NCBI GenBank assembly: GCA_963921425.1
Contig: OY992833.1
Location: forward strand, 29,064,698 to 29,128,697
Length of the DNA stretch: 64,000 nt
Direction: 5' to 3'
Source: Dryas octopetala
Taxonomy: Eukaryota; Streptophyta; Magnoliopsida; Rosales; Rosaceae
A model generated the notes under the pieces. The model was not told the origin of the DNA, searched no databases, and saw nothing but the letters and a program-made list of their open reading frames with translations. Below, one piece after another: positions 11,099 to 22,434 of the stretch (within the stretch, counting starts at the first letter, position 1; the number at the start of each line of letters is the position of its first letter). The translations under genes and the position numbers were made by a program.

Positions 11099-13148
11099 CT
11101 AGATATGTCTCCAAGGTCTTTCTGCAAGGCTTACACATTCACCATACCTATAACAATCCACAAGATGATCAATTGTTAACCCTGCAGCTTGCATGAATGA
11201 ATACACAATGACTGGTCCAACATATCGAAATCCACGCTTGATCAAATCTTTGCTCATGGCTTCTGCTTTTGGGGTTCTTAGAGGAACATTTCTTGGGTAC
11301 TTGAATCGGTTTATGGCTGGTTTGTGATTCACAGAACCCCACATATAGCTACTGAAAGATCCAAATTCCCTCACAATCTACATTAATTTAGATAAAGATG
11401 GTCAGGCATAATATTTGATCAACAGCCTTCCCAATAAATGCATGATAAAGAAACAAGAATAATGTATTCATCAGCTTTTAATAATTTCTAGGTAGCTAGC
11501 TTGCCTTCAATATGCATTTGGCATTGTCTACTATGCACCTCACTTTGCTCTCAGCCAACATTATTGCTTTGTTGGAGACTATCTCTGCAATCTCTTTGTC
11601 CCCCATTTTGGCAACTTTGTTTGGATCAAATCCAGAAAAGGCTTCCCTAAGTTGCAAATTAAATCATCATAAGCTTATTCAATCAATTTTTTTTATGCAA
11701 AACCACCTATTCAGCTTGTAAAGTAACATATACAAAATACTCAAAGTTTTATCAATATTAGTCACATAGCTAGAGAAGAGGTTACCTGAATAGCTCCCTT
11801 CTTTTCACAATTTCAGTCCAATTGTGATCCATCAACATACCAGAAAGTGCAAGCAGCTCAAACAAGTGACTGTATGATAATTAATTAATTAACACTTAAT
11901 AACTGACATAAGAGTCCATAATTATTCATTAATTAGACTTGATCATTAAAGTTCCAATAAGGACTTACTTGTCATCGTATGCTGGAACTCCCCAGCATTC
12001 GTCATGAAACGCTACATAAACCTTATCTGTATGTATAAAAGCGTACGATCAATGCATGTCTGCATAGAATTCTTTATTTACTCCAGAAAAAGAAAAAGAA
12101 AAAAAGAATTAATCCTTTTTTTTTTTTTTTACAATTTTTGTCATAGTTGTGTGCCTGCAGGGCCACAAATTCATGCATGTATGATTATATTTCAGAAAAT
12201 ATAGCAATTTCCTTTCTCAATTGAGATTTATGTAATATGCTGTAGAGTGGGTAAAATGTTGCCTCATGTTGTCATTTTTATTATCATCTTTCAGAATCGC
12301 TGTAGGGACTTGGCAACTTCCATTATACAAGAAACTGCTGAAATGTCAACCACTTGGTAGTGATGGAAGCTTGATGACTTTTCTAGCTTTGTTTATTCTG
12401 TGTGTTTACTTTACTATCATTTTCTTTATATTCCACATCCCAACTGCTACAACCATCTTAACCACTTGGCCTAAAGCAGTGTTTCAGCAATTTAACAATA
12501 GGGTTCAAGACATTGCATACAAGAAAATGCTACATGACCCTATTGCATGCTCTCAATTAAGGCTTCAAAATTTGACATGAGAATTTATGTACATTCCCCA
12601 TGCTACATGGCCTTATTGTATATAGAATCATTTCAATCTAGTTTCTGAGCTCTAGTGCTAGTCATATAATCAGTTCTCCAAAGCAATGAGCAATAAGAAA
12701 ACATCAAAGTTCTCTGCAATTTGATGGAATATTAATGCCAGACTGCTATATAAAACTTACCACTATTCTTTGTTATCCAGTTGCACCTCTTCAATTCCCC
12801 ATTATTAGTATCCTGAGTCTGACTTTGTTGTTGGACTACTTTAGCCACTGTGGGTTCTCTTCTTTGAGGTCGTGGTGCAATGAGTCGGAGAGCCTGTGAA
12901 ATCTTCTGATCCAGTGGAGAAGTAGAGTATGTGAAAGAAGAGTCGATGGAGTTCTCTGACAAAGACAAAGACAATGATGATGAGAGAGATATAGATAGAG
13001 ATGATGAAGTGCTCCTTTGAAGCCCAATTGGGTAGATTCTCTTCAGGCGTCTAGGATAAAAGTCGGGGCTTGCACTCCTCTCTTTCTCTTTCACAACTTT
13101 GTTCTTCTCCAGAAGTACTAATTGCCTTCTTACATTTGCTCTAGACAT
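11099..13148 (-). CDS. DNA-3-methyladenine glycosylase I (TAG family)
   Basis: Base-excision-repair glycosylase. Five exons join in frame: 13148-12761, 12026-11969, 11869-11786, 11646-11505, 11377-11099 (316 residues). Residues 1-118 are a basic, serine-rich leader typical of plant members. The TAG domain starts at KRCNW. The zinc ligands of bacterial TAG are present: Cys122, His137 (FHDECWG) and the H-x3-C pair in DHLVDC near the C-terminus. Trp166 matches Trp46 of E. coli TAG, but the residue aligned with catalytic Glu38 is Ser158 (LALSG). Intron 4 starts with GC (AAG/gcaagc) instead of GT; the other introns are GT-AG. An Arabidopsis relative (At1g13635) lies beside a PPR and a PI4K-gamma gene, as here. 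Family assignment is sure; substrate and activity are not. Confidence 0.92.
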
Positions 13149-14639
13149 GTTGCAGAGGATAAGGAAATTAAGCTAGCTGGCTTTTGCTTAAATGGGGGTA
13201 GACATGCTAAAGTGGGTTGAGATTTATAAGCTTGGGAATAATTTTGAGGTATCAAGAAGAGCTATGCTTAACTTGGTTGGTGAAATGTGAGTTTCATGCA
13301 TACTTGTGGGTTGCCATTTCGTCCTTGGTTTCCAAGCAAAATACAAAATAGTATGTATTTAAACATACATAGTTACATACTGGAAGAGGGAAAACATCGA
13401 CTTTTCTTGGAAAAGGTTTCTTCCAAATGATTGAGCCCCTGTGATTTATAAAGATCACCTGAAATATTTAATGGCTAGTCCCATTAGAAAAAGAAAGAAC
13501 AAGTATTTTTTAAGTGAATGGAATCATTTGACTTATTGAACTACTCTCTCTTTAATACTGCTTAACTAATAATTAAATCTTCCATGTCATCAATCTGTCA
13601 TAAATATTACTGTTCTGCTTTCATGTTGTCACATTAATAAATCTCTCTTTTTTTTTTTTTTTTTTTCTGAAAAAGGTGAAGATTAAGTTGTGGAGTTAAT
13701 GGCTTTCTCTAATGGATGGGAATGTGTGCACTCCAGTTTGCAATGGAAGTTCTTGTAGTTGTGGTGTTTGTTTCAGCGCAAGTGACTGGTGATGGGTCCA
13801 TAACATTCTTAACTCCTACTCTTGTGCTCTGTGGCTACTAGGTTTGATGAGGCATACTTGTTGCCTGCACAGAAAAAGATATCCCATCCCTCATATGATG
13901 CTACCTAGCTAGCTTCCTAGCTAGGCTCTCTTTGTTTCGTCAAAATTTCAACCTGGGTTGCTTGTGAGGAATTAAACCATATAATTATACAACAGGAAGC
14001 AAATGGGCAAGGGCAAGTGGTTGGAGAGTCTTGGAGCCTTGGAGCAAGGAGAAACAAGTAATTAATTAAGGTGGTGTATTGTGGATTTGTGGATGATTAG
14101 ATACCCTATTATGTATCTTGAGACTTCTCAGATACAACTTGAGATATCTCACTGTACACCTTCAATCATTTCGGGGTGAGTTTTAGAACATCTTAGAATG
14201 AATCTTCAGACATCAGAAAAGACCTTGAAGCATTTAAAGTTGGACATCTCAAAATGTATAATGAGACAGATAAATTCACATAATTTAATAATAAGAAAAC
14301 TATGAAAAACAATTCAATATTTATTAGAAATTGAAAAAAATCTAAGCATCTATTTCAAAATTAATTGACAATAAGAAAAATAACCCAAAAACACTTTATA
14401 TTCTCACAAAAAACTCCTATTCTCACAATTGGCAGGGGCAATGGGAAAAGGAAGCAAGGCAAACTTGACCTTTGAACTCAAATTTCTTCTCTTAGATGCA
14501 TATTGTGTGGGTTTGAGGTCTTGAATATTTGGTTTGATCTTTAAGTTTGGTTAATGTATTTGTAGAAAATGTCTCAAAGAGATAATTATTTTTTTAAGGA
14601 GAAAAAGAGGAGCAAGTGTGCTACTTCATTTTGCCCCAT
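13149..14639. other. Intergenic region with glycosylase promoter
   Basis: AT-rich DNA upstream of the minus-strand glycosylase and the plus-strand PPR gene. It includes a T-run at about 13649-13666 and no coding frame I can support. The glycosylase promoter should lie within the first few hundred bases, but no clear TATA box was recognised. Confidence 0.5.
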
Positions 14640-15415
14640 CAACAAAAATTTATAGATTATCACTCATGTCGCATATGAGTTAGGGTTTAGGGTTTAGGCA
14701 TAAATTCAATTTATACATATAATTATATATGTCATTTTCAACATGGTCCATGAATTTTAAAATATTTTAAATATACACCTGATTTATTATATAAATTGAA
14801 AAATGGACTTCCGTCCATCGATTTGTTGAAAGATCAGTTAAATGATATCTTGGCTTTTGCTGACGGGGATTAATTAGCGACGTGGCGCCAACTCAGCATA
14901 CCTTTCTCACCAAATGAGCAACACATGTCCACCTGACATGAGCCCACACACCCATTACCTCTTTTCCGCTCGTCGAACGCTCTCCTGACCATTTAGTCTC
15001 CAAAAAACATCACGTTTTCCCTCAAATTCGAATATAAATCTCTCACCTGTGTTTGACGAGCGAGAAATAGACGATGAGTTTGTGGGCCTGTGTCAGGGGT
15101 TAGGTGGACATGTGTCACCGTGTCGCTCATTTGACGGGAAATGTTTGCTAAGATAACGCCACGTCGCCAAGTAATCCCGGTCAGCAAAAGCCAATCTGGC
15201 ATTTAACTGATCTCTCAATGAATCAATGAACATAAGTTTATTTTTCAATTTAGATAATAGATCGGATGTATATTTGAAATATTTAAAATTCGTGAACTCC
15301 ATTGAAATGACATATATAATTATGTCTAAATTAAATTTATGCTTTAATATTATTATGTCACGTTAAAATGATCATTTCTAACTCAAATGTCGAGCTAAAA
15401 TATAAACAAAGATCC
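14640..15415. mobile_element. Long foldback element upstream of the PPR gene
   Basis: Two arms of about 280-370 bp are inverse complements, with an axis near 15018. Matched segments include gatcagttaaatg (about 14831) with its inverse near 15200, ggcttttgctgac (14853) with gtcagcaaaagcc (15180), and gtccacctgaca (14928) with its inverse near 15100. Matching continues outwards to about 14640 and 15415. Arms look more diverged than those of the 3546-3975 element, suggesting an older insertion. No coding capacity. It resembles non-autonomous DNA transposons with long terminal inverted repeats. Target-site duplication was not identified; edges are approximate. Confidence 0.75.
14680..14698. repeat. 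Telomere-like TTTAGGG tract inside the foldback arm
   Basis: About 2.5 copies of the plant telomere unit TTTAGGG. The matching part of the right arm (about 15340-15390) has no such units and is somewhat longer, so the tract appears specific to the left arm. Confidence 0.8.
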
Positions 15416-15813
15416 AAACTTTAACTTTTTTTTTTCGGGTAGATATCCCTATTATTATTTTAGGTCAGACTCAAATCATGTTGGTTACGACACCGTTTTC
15501 AGGTTCCCCAAGCTTTTGTTTTTTTGGCCGGGAGGTTCCCCAAGCTTAGTTTGCACGAAATCCTTCCTCTCTCACTCCCTCAAATCCTCAATGCAGTGAA
15601 CCTTCAAAATTGCCGGGAAACCAACGGCTCCCTAAAACCCTAGCCTCCCTCCACAGTTCACTTCACCAAAGCTTCGAATTTCATCCAAAAGCGAAGCCCT
15701 CTCTGTTTCCCATTGCATCTCTCTCTCTTGCTTTTCTACCTCTTAGTTTTCCAGTTTTCCTAGGAACCAAACGGCTCTAGCCCTTTCTTTCTTAAACCCC
15801 AGTCCCCAATTCC

Positions 15814-18594
15814 ATGCTCAATCACATCCATAAATGGAAACCCATCCATTTTCTGCAAAAATCCCAAATTCTCGCTCCCCTCTCTTCCCTCATCTTCGCT
15901 AAAGCCTCAGCCTTTGCCGCAAAGCTTGACGACGAGCCCACCGTCGTCCCAAACCCTAGAAACACAGTCTCCGAAATAATCACCGGCTTGAGAGTCTTGG
16001 GTTTGGGAAGATTTATGGGTGATCATTATTTTAAGACCATCATCTCAACGTTGAATCAGCATCAGGTTGATTTGATTATTGAAAGATTGAGCGTTGAGAG
16101 CCCGGAGTCAGCTATCAGTTTCTTCAATTTTCTGAGAAATGAGTATGGATTTCGGCATTCTAGGGTTTCGAATTTTGTTGTTGCTCATGTTTTAGCCGCA
16201 AAAAGGCGGTTCAAGGAGTTGCATTTGGTTGTAAAGCAAATGGTGTGTGAGGAAGGTATGGTTTTTGATCACTTCTTTTATTATGTAGATTGCGGCTTGG
16301 TTTCTGAGATTATGCAAGGCTTATAGATATATTGCCATATTGGGCTCTGACTGAGTCATGGGTGGAAGTTTTTGTTAACTTAAATCTTTGAATAGCTAAA
16401 CAATGAAAATCAATGGTAGTTTCTTATACTTGGGTTGGTATTGGTTTTAGGTCAAATCAGCGTATTCATTTAATTGCTTTATAGCTTTAACATTGTTTTT
16501 CTCATTTTCTTGTTTATAGATTTCTTGTGATTTGTGATAGGCTCTGGTTCTTCACCTTCAATTTGTGAGCTGCTCTTGAATAGATTCAGGGACTGGGATT
16601 CGAGTAGTGTGGTGTGGGATATGGTGGCATTTGCTTATTCAAGAACCGAGATGGTTCATGATGCCCTCTCTGTTCTTGCTAAGATGAAAGACCTGAATTT
16701 GAATGTTTCAACATCGACCTATAACTGCCTGTTGCATAACCTAAGGCGCACGGATATCATGTGGAATGTATATAATGAAATTAAAGACTGTGGAACTCCT
16801 CAGAGTGAATACACTATTTCCATACTTATAGATGGACTATGCGAGCAATCCAGCCTGCAAGATGCAATTTCGTTCCTCAGGGATGCTGAAAGGAAGGATA
16901 CTGGGGCTTCAGTTGTTTCATTCAATACCATCATGTCGAGGTTCTGTAAATTGGGTTTTGTGGATGTTGCAAAGTCGATTTTTTGTATGATGTTCAAGTA
17001 TGGACTACTTCCTGACTCATACAGTTACAATATTCTTATTCATGGACTATGTGTAGCAGGTTCACTGGAAGAAGCTTTAGAGTTCACAAAAGACATGGAA
17101 AGGCATGGAATAGAGCCTGACACAGTAACCTACAACATCCTTTGTAAAGGGTTTCATCTACTTGGTTTGATGAGTGGAGCTCGGGAGGTCATTCAGAAAA
17201 TGTTGCTTAAAGGGTTGAATCCGGATCATGTTACATATACAATTCTGATATGTGGTCACTGCCATGCTGGTAATATTGAGGAAGCCCTTAAGTTGCGGGA
17301 AGAGATGCTTTCAAGGGGTTTTCAGTTGAGTGTCATTTTATACAGTGTACTACTCAGCAGTTTGTGTAAAAGTGGGCGAGTAGAAGAAGCATTGAGATTG
17401 CTTTATGAGATGGAAGCTGTTGGCTTGACACCAGATCTTATAACATATTCTATTATCATTCATGGCCTATGCAAGCAAGGAGATGTTCAAAGGGCTAGCC
17501 AACTATATAGAGAAATGTACTTGAAGAAAATCTTTCCCAATTACCTTGCCCACCGTTCTATTCTTTTAGGTCTGTGTGAGACAGGGAGTATATCTGAGGC
17601 AAGGAAGTATTTTGATACCTTAACAACAAGGGACATGACAGAGGATATTGTTTTGTATAATATTATGATGGATGGGTATGTAAAACTTGGGAATATTGCA
17701 AAAGCTGTACAATTATATAAACAAATAATTGAAAAAGGAATAACTCCTAGTATTGTCACTTTCAATACTCTTATACATGGTTTCTGCAACACTGGAAAAC
17801 TAGTTGAGGCTCAAAGGATGTTGGATACCATCAAGCTACAAGGATTGCTACCAAGTCCAGTTACTTATACTACTCTTATGAATGCTTACTGTGAACGGGG
17901 AAACATCCCTGGCATGCTTGAATCGCTTCGGGAGATGGAAAGAGAAGATGTAGAACCAACTCATGTTACTTACACTGTAGTTATCAAAGGACTTTGCAAA
18001 CAGGGGAAGCTGCAAGAGATTGTCCACTTAGTTAAGGAAATGTATGCTAAGGGTCTAACCCCAGATCAAATCACATATAATACTATCATCAAACGTTTCT
18101 GCAAAGCTCAAGACTTCAAGAAAGCCTTGCAGTTACACAATGAGATGTCAATGCATAATCTTGAGCCTACTCCTGTTACATATAATGTTCTCATCAATGG
18201 TCTTTGTGTATATGGTGACCTTAATGATGCTGACAGGCTACTGGTTTCTCTTGACAACTGCAATATCATTTTGACAAAAGTTGCTTATAGCACATTAATC
18301 AGAGCACACTGTGCAAAGGGTGATGTACATAGGGCAGTTGAGCTATTCCATCTAATGGTGGAGAAAGGATTTGAAATCTCCATCAGAGATTATAGTGCTG
18401 TAATTAATAGATTGTGCAAAAGGTGTCTAATAACTGAAGCAAAATATTTTTTCTGTATGATGTTATCTGATGGGATTTCTCCCGATATAGAACTTTGCGA
18501 GGTGATGCTTAATCTTTTCCATCGATGTGGTGATTTCAATTCAGCATTTGAACTACTTTCTGGGATGATCAAATTTGGCTTTCTTCTTGATTAA
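15814..18594 (+). CDS. P-class pentatricopeptide repeat protein, organelle-targeted
   Basis: Two exons, 15814-16255 and 16541-18594, joined phase 1 (GAA G/GC TCT), give 831 residues. The intron has a GT donor (GAAG/gtatgg) and an AG acceptor (gtgatag/GC) and holds an in-frame stop, so it must be removed for the full protein. The first about 40 residues are basic and hydroxylated without repeats, suiting a mitochondrial or plastid presequence. The rest is a run of 35-residue P-type repeats (about 16-18 by eye), many with the VTYNxLIxGxC signature, with no E, DYW or SMR extension. Such proteins bind organelle RNA for stabilisation, splicing or translation. The likely Arabidopsis relative is At1g13630. 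The target RNA cannot be read from the sequence. Confidence 0.88.
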
Positions 18595-20113
18595 TCCACG
18601 GGACAGTGAGAATTTTTAGCATCTGGCCATTGGAAAAAGTTGTTCACTGGCTCTTTAAAAAAGTTCAGTACATGAGGTATAAGCATATATACCTCTTTTT
18701 TCTTTTTAAGAATTACTATTTTCATCATCATCACTATATACTTGGCGAGATGAGTGCATTCAAGAGCAATTATATCATTCTTTTGTTTATGATAAAAAAC
18801 TTCATTTATCTATTTATTTTAGGTGGTCTATGTGGTTATGTGTGCAGCTCTAACTCCTGGGCTTCCCTTTTTCCTTCATTACAGGGATCTTTCAGAGATT
18901 TAAAGAAGTAAAATCAGAGTCATAAATTTTGCATCTTCTGTTTGTGGCATTCTTCCTAAAACTTATTCATATATATCCTTTTGGCAGGGATTCTACTTGT
19001 AATTTGACAACCAAACAGGATATTTTTTGGAGGACAGTTGAGGTTCATTTGCTAAAACAACTTAAGAAGCTTGAAATTCATACAAGCATCTTTCCAAATC
19101 TTTGTTTTTTTCTTCTCAAATGAATTCTCATCCCAATTTCATGTAATACTTTTGTTCACTCCTCTTATAGTTGGACTTTCTCATTTTAACATTATATCAC
19201 AGTGCCATGATTTTCTTTTGCTTAGCACAACCAAACACAGAGTACATTTAAAATAAGTACTGAACTTCCTTTCTTTCACACATGGTTATGATTTTTTATG
19301 ACTGTGCAAGCAAAAATTTTGAATTACTTGTTTACTCTCTTTCCAGAAACTATGACCTAGAAGCAAGGAAGTTCTTGGTAAAGAATGATAGGGTGCTTTT
19401 CTATAGAATCATGAAGCTGAACTAGGATGCGCCGACATGCCACCCCAACTTTCAGGTGCTCTCATTGTATTATCCGATTATTTTAAGTTCCTTTTGGAAC
19501 CAGGGGAAAATGCTGAAAAATTTCGTACATAAATACCACACAGCTGAAACCAAGAGTCATAGAAGTAGAAAACACTTCCTACTTGATGATTTGTGTGGCA
19601 TTGATTTTGGGGTTGGTATTTGACTGTGTGCTCTTTCTTGTAGGCATAAAAGATGAATGTAAACCATGTTGCCCTGATGACTTTGAGGGCAATCTGTCAT
19701 TGTTGCTGGGATAAGAGATGAATGTAACCCATACATGGTTCAATTTCATTATGCCTCATTACCAACCAGAAAAGGGATGGCAGTTCCTTGCTTTGGGAAA
19801 TGCAAGGAAGTTCCTTCATTGAGTTCCTTCGGATGCTTTTGTCCATGACCATCCTTGCAAACAATGTTAGAAAAAGAGATGCAAGGTTGGTTTCTTGAAG
19901 GGGGTCCGAAGGAATGCATCAATTCGACAAACATATCGGCAAAGTGTTCCTTCAAAAGGTATAGCGTTTGCTTCATGCAGTGTGATCTGAATTTATTTAT
20001 TCACTGAAAACATGTTTTTGGACTTGGTGCAAATTACATAAATGTTAGAACCATAATCACGAATGACCTTTATCTTGTCTTCCATTTTTTCTTTCCAGTT
20101 AAAGTGTTGTGCT
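18595..20113. other. Intergenic region with duplicated UGT 3' flank
   Basis: 3' end of the PPR gene followed by T-rich DNA. Two blocks recur downstream of the middle UGT: gtagaaaacacttcct with surroundings (about 19550-19625, copy at 22165-22240) and tttattcactgaaaacatg onward (about 19990-20085, copy at 22300-22385). The two blocks are some 300 bp further apart here than in the other copy, so one copy gained or lost sequence. A short minus-strand frame at 19749-19976 falls in this extra part and matches nothing I know. Confidence 0.65.
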
Positions 20114-21520
20114 TCACCCAAGTTTAAGCTTGCCCAACTCTTTCACAAGCTCATCCAAATCCTTTGTAGAGCTCCCACCAGCTCCCACAGCAGCAAAAGC
20201 CTTGTCCCTCAGCTCCTTTGCCCTCACCTTTTCAGGTGTATCCCCAGTCAGTGACTCAGCAATCACCTTTCCCATCTCGGCCGGGTCCAGTACCCCGTTG
20301 GCACCCTCACACACCTTGAGAGCCATACCCATGTCTTCAACCAAGAGCTTGGCATTCACATACTGGTCAGCCTCCATGGGCCAGCCCAATATCAATGCCC
20401 CAGAAACTACCCCTTCCAGCACTGAGTTCCACCCACAATGGCTGAGAAATCCTCCCACGGCTCGATGACCCAGTATCAACACCTGCGGGGCCCAACCCTT
20501 TATTACCAATCCCCTCCCACCAACCCTTTCCTCAAACCCATCTGGTAGGACCCCGTACCCGCCCTTCACCTGTTGGGCTGAGCCCATTTTCACAACCCAG
20601 ACAAATCGAACCCTGCTCTGTTCAAGCCCAGAAGCCAAAGCCTCCATTTGTTGCCTATTTAACAACTTCTGACTTCCAAAGCAAACGTAAAGCACAGACC
20701 CATCTGGGCACCCATCAAGCCACGCCAGCACATCAACACCCGAGTCATCGTTCAGGTTGCCCCCATTTAAACTATCGGCTGCAGCAATTAGAGTCAATGG
20801 GCCAACTCCAAAGACATGCCTGTGGCCCATTATTCTCCTCAAGTGGCCCAAATAATCACCCTCCAAGTCTTCGAAGCTATTGAAAACGCATCCCCAACTG
20901 GAAGTATTTGCGACCATGGATTCCCTCAAAAGCTCTGACTCGGGATTTGTTCCCGTATAGCTGCGGACCACGGAGGGCACATGCTCCTGCTTAAACGACG
21001 GTGATCCGGGAACCTCAGGAAAATGAACAACCGACGATGAGAGAACGATATCGATATTACGCCAACAATGATGATGAACGGAGGCGAGGAAGGCCCCAGA
21101 GGAGTAAAATGTAATTCTGGGGATGTTGAGTTGGTGGGCCAGGCGGAGGGTCCACCCAAGAAAGAAATCGGAGATGATGGCCACAGGGGGGTCACTGTGG
21201 GACTGGAACCACTGGATAATAGGGTCATGGAGGTTGGAGAGGGCGTTGACTACGGAGATGTTGCCGTGGCCGCCTATGTCCTTGATGTTCTCTACGCCGA
21301 GGGGTATTTTGTGGTGATGAGGAAAAGGGAGGACAAGGGTTTGGATGGAGGGGTGGGTTGAGAGGAGTGGGGTGAGGGTTGGGAGGTTTTTGGGTGTGAC
21401 CAAGATGGTTATGGTGAGGCCACGCAGGGCTAGTTGGTGGGTCAGGTCCAGAAGTGGTAGCATGTGCCCTTGGGCAGGGTATGGAAACACCAGGATATGG
21501 GTATGGCCAGAGATGGACAT
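20114..21520 (-). CDS. UDP-glycosyltransferase, UGT89-like (array copy 1)
   Basis: Intronless 468-residue family-1 glycosyltransferase, which moves a sugar from a UDP-sugar to a small molecule in the cytosol. The N-terminal acceptor domain has the catalytic histidine (PAQGHMLP, His19) and a partner Asp in IISDFFLGWT. The PSPG box starts at WAPQVLILGHRAVGGF, includes HCGWNS and ends in Gln (MEADQ), the usual residue in glucosyltransferases, though that does not fix the sugar. Sequence resembles the UGT89A/B group (phenolic acids, flavonoids). It heads a same-strand cluster of three paralogues. A TATA box (TTTATAAAT, 21625-21633) lies about 105 bases upstream of the ATG. The acceptor substrate cannot be predicted. 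Confidence 0.93.
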   Translation of the reverse strand: MSISGHTHILVFPYPAQGHMLPLLDLTHQLALRGLTITILVTPKNLPTLTPLLSTHPSIQTLVLPFPHHHKIPLGVENIKDIGGHGNISVVNALSNLHDPIIQWFQSHSDPPVAIISDFFLGWTLRLAHQLNIPRITFYSSGAFLASVHHHCWRNIDIVLSSSVVHFPEVPGSPSFKQEHVPSVVRSYTGTNPESELLRESMVANTSSWGCVFNSFEDLEGDYLGHLRRIMGHRHVFGVGPLTLIAAADSLNGGNLNDDSGVDVLAWLDGCPDGSVLYVCFGSQKLLNRQQMEALASGLEQSRVRFVWVVKMGSAQQVKGGYGVLPDGFEERVGGRGLVIKGWAPQVLILGHRAVGGFLSHCGWNSVLEGVVSGALILGWPMEADQYVNAKLLVEDMGMALKVCEGANGVLDPAEMGKVIAESLTGDTPEKVRAKELRDKAFAAVGAGGSSTKDLDELVKELGKLKLG

Positions 21521-21624
21521 GGTTTTTGCCTTTTGGTGAGAGAGACAGAGAGAGAGACTGATGGGTTTCTACTTTCTGTGTTTGGAGACTTGGACTTGAC
21601 TTGGGCTGTGAAAGATGCTCAGGC

Positions 21625-21633
21625 ATTTATAAA
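21625..21633 (-). promoter_or_regulatory. TATA box of UGT copy 1
   Basis: TTTATAAAT on the minus strand in the sequence context shared with copy 2 (gtgaaagatgctc beside atttataaac on the plus strand), followed by a GA/CT-rich leader before the ATG. Confidence 0.65.
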
Positions 21634-21639
21634 CCAACC

Positions 21640-22434
21640 ATGCGTCGCTAGCTACTCCTCCTTGCAGATCATGTGCCAATATAATGCTGTCATTCAAAGC
21701 GCATTCTCACACGATTGAGAATTCTTCAAGTACTGGTAATTGGTAGCCCCACAAATAAAAATTGATTATAGAATTTATTATCTGTTTATTTGAGACTTAT
21801 TTATTTTTTTTTTTTTTGGGGTACAAATTTGAGACTTTTCTTTTTGCAAACTGACATTCTGATAAAGGCTGCATTTAGCTCTGCTCAACTTCTCAAAGTG
21901 TAGTTAAGTTACCTTATGGGTGTATGCTATATTAAACCTTCAATTTTCTCTCTTCTGCTCATCTATAGTTGAAGTGTGTAACTCTTGACTATTTACTGCT
22001 GCCAAGACAGTTCAAATGCTCTTGTTTCTTGAATGCTAGGTATGTTCTGCCAATTCAGGGGGATTTTACTATTAAAAAAGAGTTTTTTGGTTTTCTTGGG
22101 TTGTTTAGGCCATTTCTCACTTAATCTACTTCATTACTATTTCATCATCATTTATAGCTGGAACCAGGAATAATAAAAGTAGAAAACACTTCCTCCTTGT
22201 TGATATGTGTGACATCTTGGGGTTGGTGTTTGACTGTTAGCTCTCTCTGAAACAGAGAAGAATGCATCGTCTGCTACATTCAACTTGATCCAAATATTAT
22301 TCATTCACTGAAAACATGCTCTTAGACTTGGTACAAATTTCATAAAATCATAATCAAGAGTTCAAGACTGACCTTTATTTTGTGTTCTAATTTTTTCTTT
22401 TAGTGTTTTTTCCACTTGATTAAAATGTTGTGCT
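21640..22434. other. Spacer between UGT copies 1 and 2
   Basis: Upstream region of copy 1 and 3' flank of copy 2. The part from about 22150 to 22390 is homologous to the 3' flank of copy 1 (19540-20090), showing that the duplicated unit was longer than the coding sequence. No gene. Confidence 0.7.

Noticed and set aside
12266-12580. 104-residue plus-strand frame inside glycosylase intron 1
   Set aside because: No domain recognised, antisense to the host gene, and no splice or promoter support.
20926-21361. Long antisense frames opposite the UGT genes (also at 23286-23778 and 25366-25695)
   Set aside because: They are mirror frames of GC-richer UGT coding sequence and recur in each paralogue for that reason.
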